From the NCBI RefSeq assembly GCF_051014685.1, contig NW_027479413.1, forward strand, positions 62,001 through 126,000: 64,000 bases of DNA. The letters run 5' to 3'. Made by a program: the position numbers and the translations under genes. Source of the stretch: Ptiloglossa arizonensis. Its lineage: Eukaryota > Arthropoda > Insecta > Hymenoptera > Colletidae. A model generated the notes under the pieces. The model was not told the origin of the DNA. It ran no database searches and saw only the letters and a program-made list of their open reading frames with translations. Shown piece after piece: positions 38,343 through 50,366 of this stretch. Each line of letters starts with the position of its first letter. The first letter of the stretch is position 1.

Positions 38343-40286
38343 TTGACCTACCTCAAAAATTCATATTGCCTCTGAAAGTAGAAACTCGCCCGATTACATT
38401 GGTATGTGTATTTAGTCCCTAGGCCATTCGGATTAAGCGTTTGGAGCAGCAGAAGTGCGAAAAATTTGTTGTCTTCTAAACCATTTCTTAGCTACAAACT
38501 CCCATATCTCGCAAACAGATTGACCTAACCCAAAAATTCCGATGGCATCTGAAAGTAGAAACTAGCCCGATTACAGCGGTATGTGTATTTTTTCCCTAGG
38601 ATATTCTGGTTAAGCGTTTGGAGCAGCAGAATTACGAAAAATTTTCTCCTTCTCAACCATTTCTTGGCTTCAAACTCCAATATCTCGCGAACGGATTGAC
38701 CTAACCCAAAAATTCCTGTTGCATCTGAAAGTAGAAACTCGCCCGATTACAACGGTATGTGTATTTTGTCCCTAGGCCATTCTGGTTAAGCGTTTGGAGC
38801 AGCAGAAGTGCGAAAAATTTGTTGTCTTCTAAACCATTTCTTAGCTACAAACTCCCATATCTCGCAAACGGATTGACCTAACCCAAAAATTCCGATGGCA
38901 TCTGAAAGTAGAAACTAGCCCGATTACAGCGGTATGTGTATTTTTTCCCTAGGATATTCTGGTTAAGCGTCTGGAGCAGCAGCATTGCGAAAAATTTTTT
39001 CCTTCTCAACCATTTCTTGGCTTCAAACTCCAATATCTCGCGAAGGGATTGACCTAACCCAAAAATTCCTATTGCATCTGAAAGTAGAAACTCGCCCGAT
39101 TACAACGGTATGTGTATTTTTGCCCTAGGCCATTCTGTTTAAGCGTTTGGAGCAGCAGAAGTGCGAAAAATTTGTTGTCTCCTCAACCATTTCTTAGCTT
39201 CAAACTCCCATATCTCGCGAACGGATTGACCTAACCCAAAACTTCCTATTGCATCTGAAAGTAGAAACTCGCCCGATTACAACGGTATGTGTATTTGTTC
39301 CCTAGGCCATTCTGGTTAAGCGTTTGGAGCAGCAGAAAGGCGAAAAATTTTTTTCCTTCACAACCATTTCTTGGCTTCAAACTCCCATATCTCGCGAACG
39401 GATTGACCTACCCCAAAAATTCCTGTTGCATCTGAAAGTAGAAACTCGCCCGATTACAACGGTATGCGTGTTTTTTCCCTTGGCCATTCTGGTTAAGCGT
39501 TTGGAGCAGCAGAATTGCGAAAAATTTGTTGTCTTCTCAACCATTTCTTAGGTTCAAACTCTCATATCTCGCGAACGGATTGCCCTAACTCAAAAATTCC
39601 TATTGCATTTGAAAGTAGAAACTCGCCCGATTACAACGGTATGTGTATTTTGTCCCTAGGCCATTCTGGTTAAGTGTTTGGAGCAGCAGAAGTGCGAAAA
39701 ATTTGTTGTCTTCTAAACCATTTCTTAGCTACAAACTCCCATATCTCGCAAACGGATTGACCTAACCCAAAAATTCCGATGGCATCTGAAAGTAGAAACT
39801 AGCCCGATTACAACGGTATGTGTATTTGTTCCCTAGGCCATTCTGGTTAAGCGTTTGGAGCAGCAGAAAGGCGAAAAATTTTTTTCCTTCACAACCATTT
39901 CTTGGCTGCAAACTCCCATATCTCGCGAACGGATTGACCTACCCCAAAAATTCCTATTGCCTCTGAAAGTAGAAACTCGCCCGATTACATTGGTATGTGT
40001 ATTTAGTCCCTAGGCCATTCGGATTAAGCGTTTGGAGCAGCAGAAGTGCGAAAAATTTGTTGTCTTCTAAACCATTGCTTAGCTACAAACTCCCATATCT
40101 CGCAAACAGATTGACCTAACCCAAAAATTCCGATGGCATCTGAAAGTAGAAACTAGCCCGATTACAGCGGTATGTGTATTTTTTCCCTAGGATATTCTGG
40201 TTAAGCGTTTGGTGCAGCAGAATTACGAAAAATTTTCTCCTTCTCAACCATTTCTTGGCTTCAAACTCCCATATCTCGCGAACGGA
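38343..40286 (+). repeat. 11-unit block, copy 1 (1,944 bp)
   Basis: Eleven units, three of 176 bp. Rare markers ATTCATATTGCC (near 38,358), GCGAAGGGATT (near 39,042), CCAAAACTTCC (near 39,236), GGATTGCCCTAACTC (near 39,577) and TTGGCTGCAAAC (near 39,902) define it. The first three recur 1,944 bp downstream and the last two recur 2,297 bp downstream, so the second copy gained two units in between. Confidence 0.85.
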
Positions 40287-42583
40287 TTGACCTACCCCAA
40301 AAATTCATATTGCCTCTGAAAGTAGAAACTCGCCCGATTACATTGGTATGTGTATTTGGTCCCTAGGCCATTCGGATTAAGCGTTTGGAGCAGCAGAAGT
40401 GCGAAAAATTTGTTGTCTTCTAAACCATTTCTTAGCTACAAACTCCCATATCTCGCAAACAGATTGACCTAACCCAAAAATTCCGATGGCATCTGAAAGT
40501 AGAAACTAGCCCGATTACAGCGGTATGTGTATTTTTTCCCTAGGATATTCTGGTTAAGCGTTTGGAGCAGCAGAATTACGAAAAATTTTCTCCTTCTCAA
40601 CCATTTCTTGGTTTCAAACTCCAATATCTCGCGAACGGATTGACCTAACCCAAAAATTCCTGTTGCATCTGAAAGTAGAAACTCGCCCGATTACAACGGT
40701 ATGTGTATTTTGTCCCTAGGCCATTCTGGTTAAGCGTTTGGAGCAGCAGAAGTGCGAAAAATTTGTTGTCTTCTAAACCATTTCTTAGCTACAAACTCCC
40801 ATATCTCGCAAACGGATTGACCTAACCCAAAAATTCCGATGGCATCTGAAAGTAGAAACTAGCCCGATTACAGCGGTATGTGTATTTTTTCCCTAGGATA
40901 TTCTGGTTAAGCGTTTGGAGCAGCAGCATTGCGAAAAATTTTTTCCTTCTCAACCATTTCTTGGCTTCAAACTCCAATATCTCGCGAAGGGATTGACCTA
41001 ACCCAAAAATTCCTATTGCATCTGAAAGTAGAAACTCGCCCGATTACAACGGTATGTGTATTTTTGCCCTAGGCAATTCTGTTTAAGCGTTTGGAGCAGC
41101 AGAAGTGCGAAAAATTTGTTGTCTCCTCAACCATTTCTTAGCTTCAAACTCCCATATCTCGCGAACGGATTGACCTAACCCAAAACTTCCTATTGCATCT
41201 GAAAGTAGAAACTCGCCCGATTACAACGGTATGTGTATTTGTTCCCTAGGCCATTCTGGTTAAGCGTTTGGAGCAGCAGAAAGGCGAAAAATTTTTTTCC
41301 TTCACAACCATTTCTTGGCTTCAAACTCCCATATCTCGCGAACGGATTGACCTACCCCAAAAATTCCTATTGCCTCTGAAAGTAGAAACTCGCCCGATTA
41401 CATTGGTATGTGTATTTAGTCCCTAGGCCATTCGGATTAAGCGTTTGGAGCAGCAGAAGTGCGAAAAATTTGTTGTCTTCTAAACCATTGCTTAGCTACA
41501 AACTCCCATATCTCGCAAACAGATTGACCTAACCCAAAAATTCCGATGGCATCTGAAAGTAGAAACTAGCCCGATTACAGCGGTATGTGTATTTTTTCCC
41601 TAGGATATTCTGGTTAAGCGTTTGGAGCAGCAGAATTACGAAAAATTTTCTCCTTCTCAACCATTTCTTGGCTTCAAACTCCAATATCTCGCGAACGGAT
41701 TGACCTAACCCAAAAATTCCTGTTGCATCTGAAAGTAGAAACTCGCCCGATTACAACGGTATGCGTGTTTTTTCCCTTGGCCATTCTGGTTAAGCGTTTG
41801 GAGCAGCAGAATTGCGAAAAATTTGTTGTCTTCTCAACCATTTCTTAGGTTCAAACTCTCATATCTCGCGAACGGATTGCCCTAACTCAAAAATTCCTAT
41901 TGCATTTGAAAGTAGAAACTCGCCCGATTACCACGGTATGTGTATTTTGTCCCTAGGCCATTCTGGTTAAGCGTTTGGAGCAGCAGAAGTGCGAAAAATT
42001 TGTTGTCTTCTAAACCATTTCTTAGCTACAAACTCCCATATCTCGCAAACGGATTGACCTAACCCAAAAATTCCGATGGCATCTGAAAGTAGAAACTAGC
42101 CCGATTACAACGGTATGTGTATTTGTTCCCTAGGCCATTCTGGTTAAGCGTTTGGAGCAGCAGAAAGGCGAAAAATTTTTTTCCTTCACAACCATTTCTT
42201 GGCTGCAAACTCCCATATCTCGCGAACGGATTGACCTACCCCAAAAATTCCTATTGCCTCTGAAAGTAGAAACTCGCCCGATTACATTGGTATGTGTATT
42301 TAGTCCCTAGGCCATTCGGATTAAGCGTTTGGAGCAGCAGAAGTGCGAAAAATTTGTTGTCTTCTAAACCATTGCTTAGCTACAAACTCCCATATCTCGC
42401 AAACAGATTGACCTAACCCAAAAATTCCGATGGCATCTGAAAGTAGAAACTAGCCCGATTACAGCGGTATGTGTATTTTTTCCCTAGGATATTCTGGTTA
42501 AGCGTTTGGAGCAGCAGAATTACGAAAAATTTTCTCCTTCTCAACCATTTCTTGGCTTCAAACTCCAATATCTCGCGAACGGA
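40287..42583 (+). repeat. 11-unit block, copy 2, enlarged by two units
   Basis: Matches 38,343 to about 39,400 at an offset of 1,944 bp. It then holds units like 37,106-37,636 (CATTGCTTAGC, GGATTGCCC), and afterwards matches 39,580-40,111 at an offset of 2,297 bp. The TTGGCTGCAAAC marker reappears near 42,200. All units are intact at 176 or 177 bp. Confidence 0.8.
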
Positions 42584-44350
42584 TTGACCTAACCCAAAAA
42601 TTCCTGTTGCATCTGAAAGTAGAAACTCGCCCGATTACAACGGTATGCGTGTTTTTTCCCTTGGACATTCTGGTTAAGCGTTTGGAGCAGCAGAATTGCG
42701 AAAAATTTGTTGTCTTCTCAACCATTTCTTAGCTTCAAACTCCCATATCTCGCGAACGGATTGACCTAACCCAAAAATTCCTATTGCATCTGAAAGTAGA
42801 AACTCGCCCGATTACAACGGTATGTGTATTTGTTCCCTAGGCCATTCTGGTTAAGCGTTTGGAGCAGCAGAATTACGAAAAATTTTCTCCTTCTCAACCA
42901 TTTCTTGGCTTCAAACTCCAATATCTCGCGAACGGATTGACCTAACCCAAAAATTCCTGTTGCATCTGAAAGTAGAAACTCGCCCGATTACAAAGGTATG
43001 CGTGTTTTTTCCCTAGGCCATTCTGGTTAAGCGTTTGGAGCAGCAGAATGGCGAAAAATTTTTTTCCTTCACAACCATTTCTTGTCTTCAAACTCCCATA
43101 CCTCGAGAACGGATTGACCTAACCCAAAAATTCCTATTGCCTCTGAAAGTACAAACTCGCCCGATTACAACGGTATGTGTATTTAGTCCCTAGGCCATTC
43201 TGGTTAAGCGTTTGGAGCAGCAGAATTGCGAAAAATTTGTTGTCTTCTCAACCATTTCTTAGCTTCAAACTCCCATATCTCGCGAACGGATTGACCTAAC
43301 CCAAAAATTCCTGTTGCATCAGAAAGGAGAAACTCACCCGATTACAACGGTATGCGTATTTTTTCCCTAGTCCATTCTGTTTAAGCGTTTGGAGCAGCAG
43401 AAGTGCGAAAAATTTGTTGTCTTCTCAACCATTTCTTAGCTTCAAACTCTCATATCTCGCGAACGGATTGACCTAACCCAAACATTCCTATGGCATTTGA
43501 AAGTAGAAACTCGCCCGATTACAACGGTACGTGTATTTTTTCCCTAGGATATTCTGGTTAAGCGTTTGGAGCAGCAGAATTGCGAAAAATTTTTTCCTTC
43601 TCAACCATTTCTTGGCTTCAAACTCTCATATCTCGCGAACGGATTGACCTAACCCAAACATTCCTATTGCATCTGAAAGTAGAAACTCGCCCGATTACAA
43701 CGGTATGTGTATTTTTGCCCTAGGACATTCTGTTTAAGCGTTTGGAGCAGCAGAAGTGCGAAAAATTTGTTGCCTCCTCAACCATTTCTTAGCTTCAAAC
43801 TCCCATATCTCGCGAACGGATTGACCTAACCCAAAAATTCCTATTGCATCTGAAAGTAGAAACTCGCCCGATTACAACGGTATGTGTATTTTTGCCCTAG
43901 GCCATTCTGTTTAAGCGTTTGGAGCAGCAGAATTGCGAAAAATTTGTTGTCTTCTCAACCATTTCTTAGGTTCAAACTCTCATATCTCGCGAACGGATTG
44001 ACCTAACTCAAAAATTCCTATTGCATTTGAAAGTAGAAACTCGCCCGATTACAACGGTATGTGTATTTTGTCCCTAGGCCATTCTGGTTAAGCGTTTGGA
44101 GCAGCAGAAGTGCGAAAAATTTGTTGTCTTCTAAACCATTTCTTAGCTACAAACTCCCATATCTCGCAAACGGATTGACCTAACCCAAAAATTCCGATGG
44201 CATCTGAAAGTAGAAACTAGCCCGATTACAGCGGTATGTGTATTTTTTCCCTAGGATATTCTGGTTAAGCGTTTGGAGCAGCAGAATTGCGAAAAATTTT
44301 TTCCTTCTCAACCATTTCTTGGCTTCAAACTCTCATATCTCGCGAACGGA
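42584..44350 (+). repeat. Mixed satellite units between blocks
   Basis: Ten units of 176-177 bp without an evident internal higher-order period. They mix variants typical of the left part of the window (CTACAAACTCCC, CATACCTCGAG) with units closer to the consensus. GAAAGTACAAAC near 43,150 and GAAAGGAGAAAC near 43,325 are single-unit substitutions. There is nothing here besides satellite. Confidence 0.85.
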
Positions 44351-45412
44351 TTGACCTAACCCAAACATTCCTATGGCATTTGAAAGTAGAAACTCGCCCG
44401 ATTACAACGGTACGTGTATTTTTCCCCTAGGCCATTCTGGTTAAACGATTGGAGAAGCAGAATTGCGAAAAATTTTTTGCCTTCTCAACCATTTCTTGGC
44501 TTCAAACTCCCATATCTCGCGAACGGATTGACCTAACCCAAAAATTCCTGTTGCATCAGAAAGTAGAAACTCACCCGATTACAACGGTATGCGCATTTTT
44601 TCCCTAGTCCATTCTGGTTAAGCGTTCGGAGCAGCGGAAGTGCGAAAAATTTGTCGTCTCCTCAACCATTTCTTAGCTTCAAACTCCCATATCTCGCGAA
44701 TGGATTGACCTAACCCAAAAATTCCTATTGCATCTGAAAGTAGAAACTCGCCCGATTACAACGGTATGCGTATTTTTTCCCTAGTCCATTCTGGTTAAGA
44801 GTTTGGAGCAGCAGAATCGCGAAAAATTTGTTGTCTTCTCAACCATTTCTTAGCTTCAAACTCTCATATCTCGCGAACGGATTGACCTAACCCAAACATT
44901 CCTATGGCATTTGAAAGTAGAAACTCGCCCGATTACAACGGTACGCGTATTTTTCCCCTAGGCCATTCTGGTTAAACGATTGGAGAAGCAGAAGTGCGAA
45001 AAATTTGTTGTCTTGTCAACCATTTCTTAGCTTCAAAGTCCCATATCTCGCGAACGGATTGACCTAACCCAAAAATTCCTATTTTAACTGAAAGTAGAAA
45101 CTCGCCCTATTACAACGGTATGTGTATTCTTTCCCTAGGCCATTCTGGTTAAGCGTCTGAAGCAGCAGAATTGCGAAAAATTTTTTGCCTTCTCAACCAT
45201 TTCTTGGCTTCAAACTCCCATATCTCGAGAACGGATTGACCTAACCCAAAAATTCCTATCGCATCTGAAAGTAGAAACTCGCCCGATTACAACGGTATGT
45301 GTATTTTTTCCCTAGGCCATTCTGTTTAAGCGTTTGGAGCAGCAGAATTGCGAAAAATTTTTTGCCTTCTCAACCATTTCTTGGCTTCAAATTCCCATAT
45401 CTCGCGAACGGA
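44351..45412 (+). repeat. 6-unit higher-order repeat, copy 1 (1,062 bp)
   Basis: Six 177-bp units repeated next door. Shared rare markers are GTTCGGAGCAGCGGAAG, GCGAATGGATTG, AAGAGTTTGGAGCAG, CCTATTTTAACTG and CGCCCTATTACAACGG. CCTATTTTAACTG occurs only in these two places in the window, near 45,079 and 46,140. Confidence 0.9.
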
Positions 45413-46473
45413 TTGACCTAACCCAAACATTCCTATGGCATTTGAAAGTAGAAACTCGCCCGATTACAACGGTACGTGTATTTTTCCCCTAGGCCATTCT
45501 GGTTAAACGATTGGAGAAGCAGAATTGCGAAAAATTTTTTGCCTTCTCAACCATTTCTTGGCTTCAAACTCCCATATCTCGCGAACGGATTGACCTAACC
45601 CAAAAATTCCTGTTGCATCAGAAAGTAGAAACTCACCCGATTACAACGGTATGCGTATTTTTTCCCTAGTCCATTCTGGTTAAGCGTTCGGAGCAGCGGA
45701 AATGCGAAAAATTTGTCGTCTCCTCAACCATTTCTTAGCTTCAAACTCCCATATCTCGCGAATGGATTGACCTAACCCAAAAATTCCTATTGCATCTGAA
45801 AGTAGAAACTCGCCCGATTACAACGGTATGCGTATTTTTCCCTAGACCATTCTGGTTAAGAGTTTGGAGCAGCAGAATCGCGAAAAATTTGTTGTCTTCT
45901 CAACCATTTCTTAGCTTCAAACTCTCATATCTCGCGAACGGATTGACCTAACCCAAACATTCCTATGGCATTTGAAAGTAGAAACTCGCCCGATTACAAC
46001 GGTACGCGTATTTTTCTCCTAGGCCATTCTGGTTAAACGATTGGAGAAGCAGAAGTGCGAAAAATTTGTTGTCTTGTCAACCATTTCTTAGCTTCAAAGT
46101 CCCATATCTCGCGAACGGATTGACCTAACCCAAAAATTCCTATTTTAACTGAAAGTAGAAACTCGCCCTATTACAACGGTATGTGTATTCTTTCCCTAGG
46201 CCATTCTGGTTAAGCGTCTGAAGCAGCAGAATTGCGAAAAATTTTTTGCCTTCTCAACCATTTCTTGGCTTCAAACTCCCATATCTCGAGAACGGATTGA
46301 CCTAACCCAAAAATTCCTATCGCATCTGAAAGTAGAAACTCGCCCGATTACAACGGTATGTGTATTTTTTCCCTAGGCCATTCTGTTTAAGCGTTTGGAG
46401 CAGCAGAATTGCGAAAAATTTTTTGCCTTCTCAACCATTTCTTGGCTTCAAATTCCCATATCTCGCGAACGGA
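45413..46473 (+). repeat. 6-unit higher-order repeat, copy 2 (1,061 bp)
   Basis: Second copy of 44,351-45,412. It is one base shorter because the T-run before CCCTAGACC near 45,838 has lost a T. The match ends near 46,489, where CCAAAAATTGCTATTGCC replaces CCAAACATTCC. Confidence 0.9.
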
Positions 46474-47889
46474 TTGACCTAACCCAAAAATTGCTATTGC
46501 CTCTGAAAGTAGAAACTCGCCCGATTACAACGGTATGTGTATTTAGTCCCTAGGCCATTCGGGTTAAGCGTTTGGAGCAGCAGAAGTGCGAAAAATTTGT
46601 TGTCTTCTAAACCATTTCTTAGCTACAAACTCCCATATCTCGCAAACGGAGTGACCTAACCCAAAAATTCCTGTTGCATCTGAAAGTAGAAACTCGCCCG
46701 ATTACAACGGTATGCGTATTTTTTCCCTAGGCCATTCTGGTTAAGCGTTTGGAGCAGCAGAATTGCGAAAAATTTGTTGTCTTCTCAACCATTTCTTAGC
46801 TTCAAACTCCCATATCTCGCGAACGGATTGACCTAACCCAAAAATTCCTGTTGCATCTGAAAGTAGAAACTCGCCCGATTACAACGGTATGTGTATTTTG
46901 TCCCTAGGCCATTCTGGTTAAGCGTTTGAAGCAGCAGAATAGCGAAAAATTTTTTGCCTTCTCAACCATTTCTTGGCTTCAAACTCCCATATCTCGCGAA
47001 CGGATTGACCTAACCCAAAAATTCCTGTTGCGTCTGAAAGTAGAAACTCGCCCGGTTACAACGGTATGTGTATTTTTTCCCTAGGCCATTCTGGTTAAGC
47101 GTTCGGAGCAGCGGAAGTGCGAAAAATTTGTTGTCTCCTCAACCATTTCTTAGCTTCAAACTCCCATATCTCGCGAATGGATTGACCTAACCCAAAAATT
47201 CCTATTGCCTCTGAAAGTAGAAACTCGCCCGATTACAACGGTATGTGTATTCTTTCCCTAGGCCATTCTGGTTAAGCGTCTGAAGCAGCAGAATTGCGAA
47301 AAATTTTTTGCCTTCTCAACCATTTCTTGGCTTCAAACTCCCATATCTCGCGAACGGATTGACCTAACCCAAAAATTCCTATCGCTTCTGAAAGTAGAAA
47401 CTCGCCCGATTACAACGGTATGTGTATTTTGTCCCTAGGCCATTCTGGTTAAGCGTTTGAAGCAGCAGAATTGCGAAAAATTTTTTGCCTTCTCAACCAT
47501 TTCTTGGCTTCAAACTCCCATATCTCGCGAACGGATTGACCTAACCCAAAAATTCCTGTTGCTTCTGAAAGTAGAAGCTCGCCCGATTACAACGGTATGT
47601 GTATTTTTTCCCTAGGCCATTCTGGTTAAGCGTTTGGAGCAGCAGAAGTGCGAAAAATTTGTTGTCTCCTCAACCATTTCTTAGCTTCAAACTCCCATAT
47701 CTCGCGAACGGATTGACCTAACCCAAAAATTCCTATTGCATTTGAAAGTAGAAACTCGCCCGATTACAACGGTATGTGTATTTTTTCCCTAGGCCATTCT
47801 GGTTAAGCGTTTGGAGCAGCAGAATTACGAAAAATTTTTTTCCTTCACAACCATTTCTTGGCTTCAAACTCCCATATCTCGCGAACGGA
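46474..47889 (+). repeat. Near-consensus satellite units
   Basis: Eight 177-bp units close to the consensus. One has CGGAGTGACC at the anchor (46,651). GTTCGGAGCAGCGGAAG near 47,101 and CTATCGCTTCTG near 47,384 link this stretch to the 14-unit block that follows. No insertion is present. Confidence 0.85.
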
Positions 47890-50366
47890 TTGACCTAACC
47901 CAAAAATTGCTGTTGCATCTGAAAGTAGAAACTCGCCCGATTACAACGGTATGTGTATTTTTTCCCTAGGTCATTCTGGTTAAGCGTTTGGAGCAGCAGA
48001 ATTGCGAAAAATTTGTTGTCTTCTCAACCATTTCTTGGCTTCAAACTCCCATATCTCGCGAACGGATTGACCTAACCCAAAAATTGCTGTTGCATCTGAA
48101 AGTAGAAACTCGCCCGATTACAACGGTATGTGTATTTTTTCCCTAGGCCATTCTGGTTAAGCGTTCGGAGCAGCGGAAGTGCGAAAAATTTGTTGTCTCC
48201 TCAACCATTTCTTAGCTTCAAACTCCCATATCTCGCGAATGGATTGACCTAACCCAAAAATTCCTATTGCATCTGAAAGTAGAAACTCGCCCGATTACAA
48301 CGGTATGTGTATTCTTTCCCTAGGCCATTCTGGTTAAGCGTCTGAAGCAGCAGAATTGCGAAAAATTTTTTGCCTTCTCAACCATTTCTTGGCTTCAAAC
48401 TCCCATATCTCGCGAACGGATTGACCTAACCCAAAAATTCCTATCGCTTCTGAAAGTAGAAACTCGCCCGATTACAACGGTATGTGTATTTTGTCCCTAG
48501 GCCATTCTGGTTAAGCGTTTGAAGCAGCAGAATTGCGAAAAATTTTTTGCCTTCTCAACCATTTCTTGGCTTCAAACTCCCATATCTCGCGAACGGATTG
48601 ACCTAACCCAAAAATTCCTGTTGCTTCTGAAAGTAGAAGCTCGCCCGGTTACAACGGTATGTGTATTTTTTCCCTACGCCATTCTGGTTAAGCGTTTGGA
48701 GCAGCAGAATTGTGAAAAATTTTTTGCCTTCTCTACCATTCCTTGGCTTCAAACTCCCATATCTCGCGAACGGATTGACCTAACCCAAAAAGTCCTATTG
48801 CATCTGAAAGTAGAAACTCGCCCGATTACAACGGTATGTGTATCTTTTCCCTAGGCCATTCTGGTTAAGCGTTTGGAGCAGCAGAATTGCGAAAAATTTT
48901 TTGTCTTCTCAACCATTTCTTAGCTTCAAACTCCCATATCTCGCGAACGGATTGACCTAACCCAAAAATTCCTATTGCATTTGAAAGTAGAAACTCGCCC
49001 GGTTACAACGGTACGTGTATTTTTCCCCTAGGCCATTCTGGTTAAGCGATTGGGGCAGCAGAATTGCGAAAAATTTGTTGTCTTCTCAACCATTTCTTAG
49101 ATTCAAAGTCCCATATCTCGCGAACGCATTGACCAAACCCAAAAATTCCTTCTGCGTCTGAAAGTAGAAACTCGCCCGATTACAACGGTATGTGTATTTT
49201 CTCCCTAGGCCATTCTGGTTAAGCGTCTGGAGCAGCAGAATTGCGAGAAATTTGTTGTCTTCTCAACCATTTCTTGGCTTCAAACTCCCATATCTCGCGA
49301 ACGGTTGACCTAACCCAAAAATTGCTGTTGCATCTGAAAGTAGAAACTCGCCCGATTACAACGGTATGTGTATTTTTTCCCTAGGCCATTCTGGTTAAGC
49401 GTTTGGAGCAGCAGAATTGCGAAAAATTTTTTGTCTTCTCAACCATTTCTTAGCTTCAAACTCCCATATCTCGCGAACGGATTGACCTAACCCTAAAATT
49501 CCTATTGCATTTGAAAGTAGAAACTCGCCCGATTACAACGGTACGTGTATTTTTCCCCTAGGCCATTCTGGTTAAGCGATTGGAGCAGCAGAATTGCGAA
49601 AAATTTGTTGTCTTCTCAACCATTTCTTAGATTCAAAGTCCCATAACTCGCAAACGGATTGACCAAACCCAAAAATTCCTTCTGCGTCTGAAAGTAGAAA
49701 CTCGCCCGATTACAACGGTATGTGTATTTTCTCCCTAGGCCATTCTGGTTAAGCGTCTGGAGCAGCAGAATTGCGAAAAATTTGTTGTCTTCTCAACCAT
49801 TTCTTGGCTTCAAACTCCCATATCTCGCGAACGGATTGACCTAACCCAAAAATTCCTATCGCATCTGAAAGTAGAAACTCGCCCGATTACAACGGTATGT
49901 GTATTTTTTCCCTACGCCATTCTGGTTAAGCGTTTGGAGCAGCAGAATTGTGAAAAATTTTTTGCCTTCTCTACCATTCCTTGGCTTCAAACTCCCATAT
50001 CTCGCGAACGGATTGACCTAACCCAAAAATTCCTATTGCATCTGAAAGTAGAAACTCGCCCGATTACAACGGTATGTGTATCTTTTCCCTAGGCCATTCT
50101 GGTTAAGCGTTTGGAGCAGCAGAATTGCGAAAAATTTGTTGTCTTCTCAACCATTTCTTAGATTCAAAGTCCCATATAACGCGAACGCATTGACCAAACC
50201 CAAAAATTCCTTCTGCGTCTGAAAGTAGAAACTCGCCCGATTACAACGGTATGTGTATTTTCTCCCTAGGCCATTCTGGTTAAGCGTCTGGAGCAGCAGA
50301 ATTGCGAAAAATTTGTTGTCTTCTCAACCATTTCTTGGCTTCAAACTCCCATATCTCGCGAACGGA
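47890..50366 (+). repeat. 14-unit block, copy 1 (2,477 bp)
   Basis: Thirteen 177-bp units and one of 176 bp. Markers: CCTAGGTCATTCTGG; GTTCGGAGCAGCGGAAG; CTATCGCTTCTG; AGAAGCTCGCCCGGTTAC; CCCTACGCC; CCAAAAAGTCC; GATTGGGGCAGC; and ACGGTTGACC near 49,302, which lacks the A of GATTG and makes the 176-bp unit. Units with CCAAACCCAAAAATTCCTTC recur every three units (49,129; 49,659; 50,190), an older 3-unit spacing inside the block. Confidence 0.92.
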
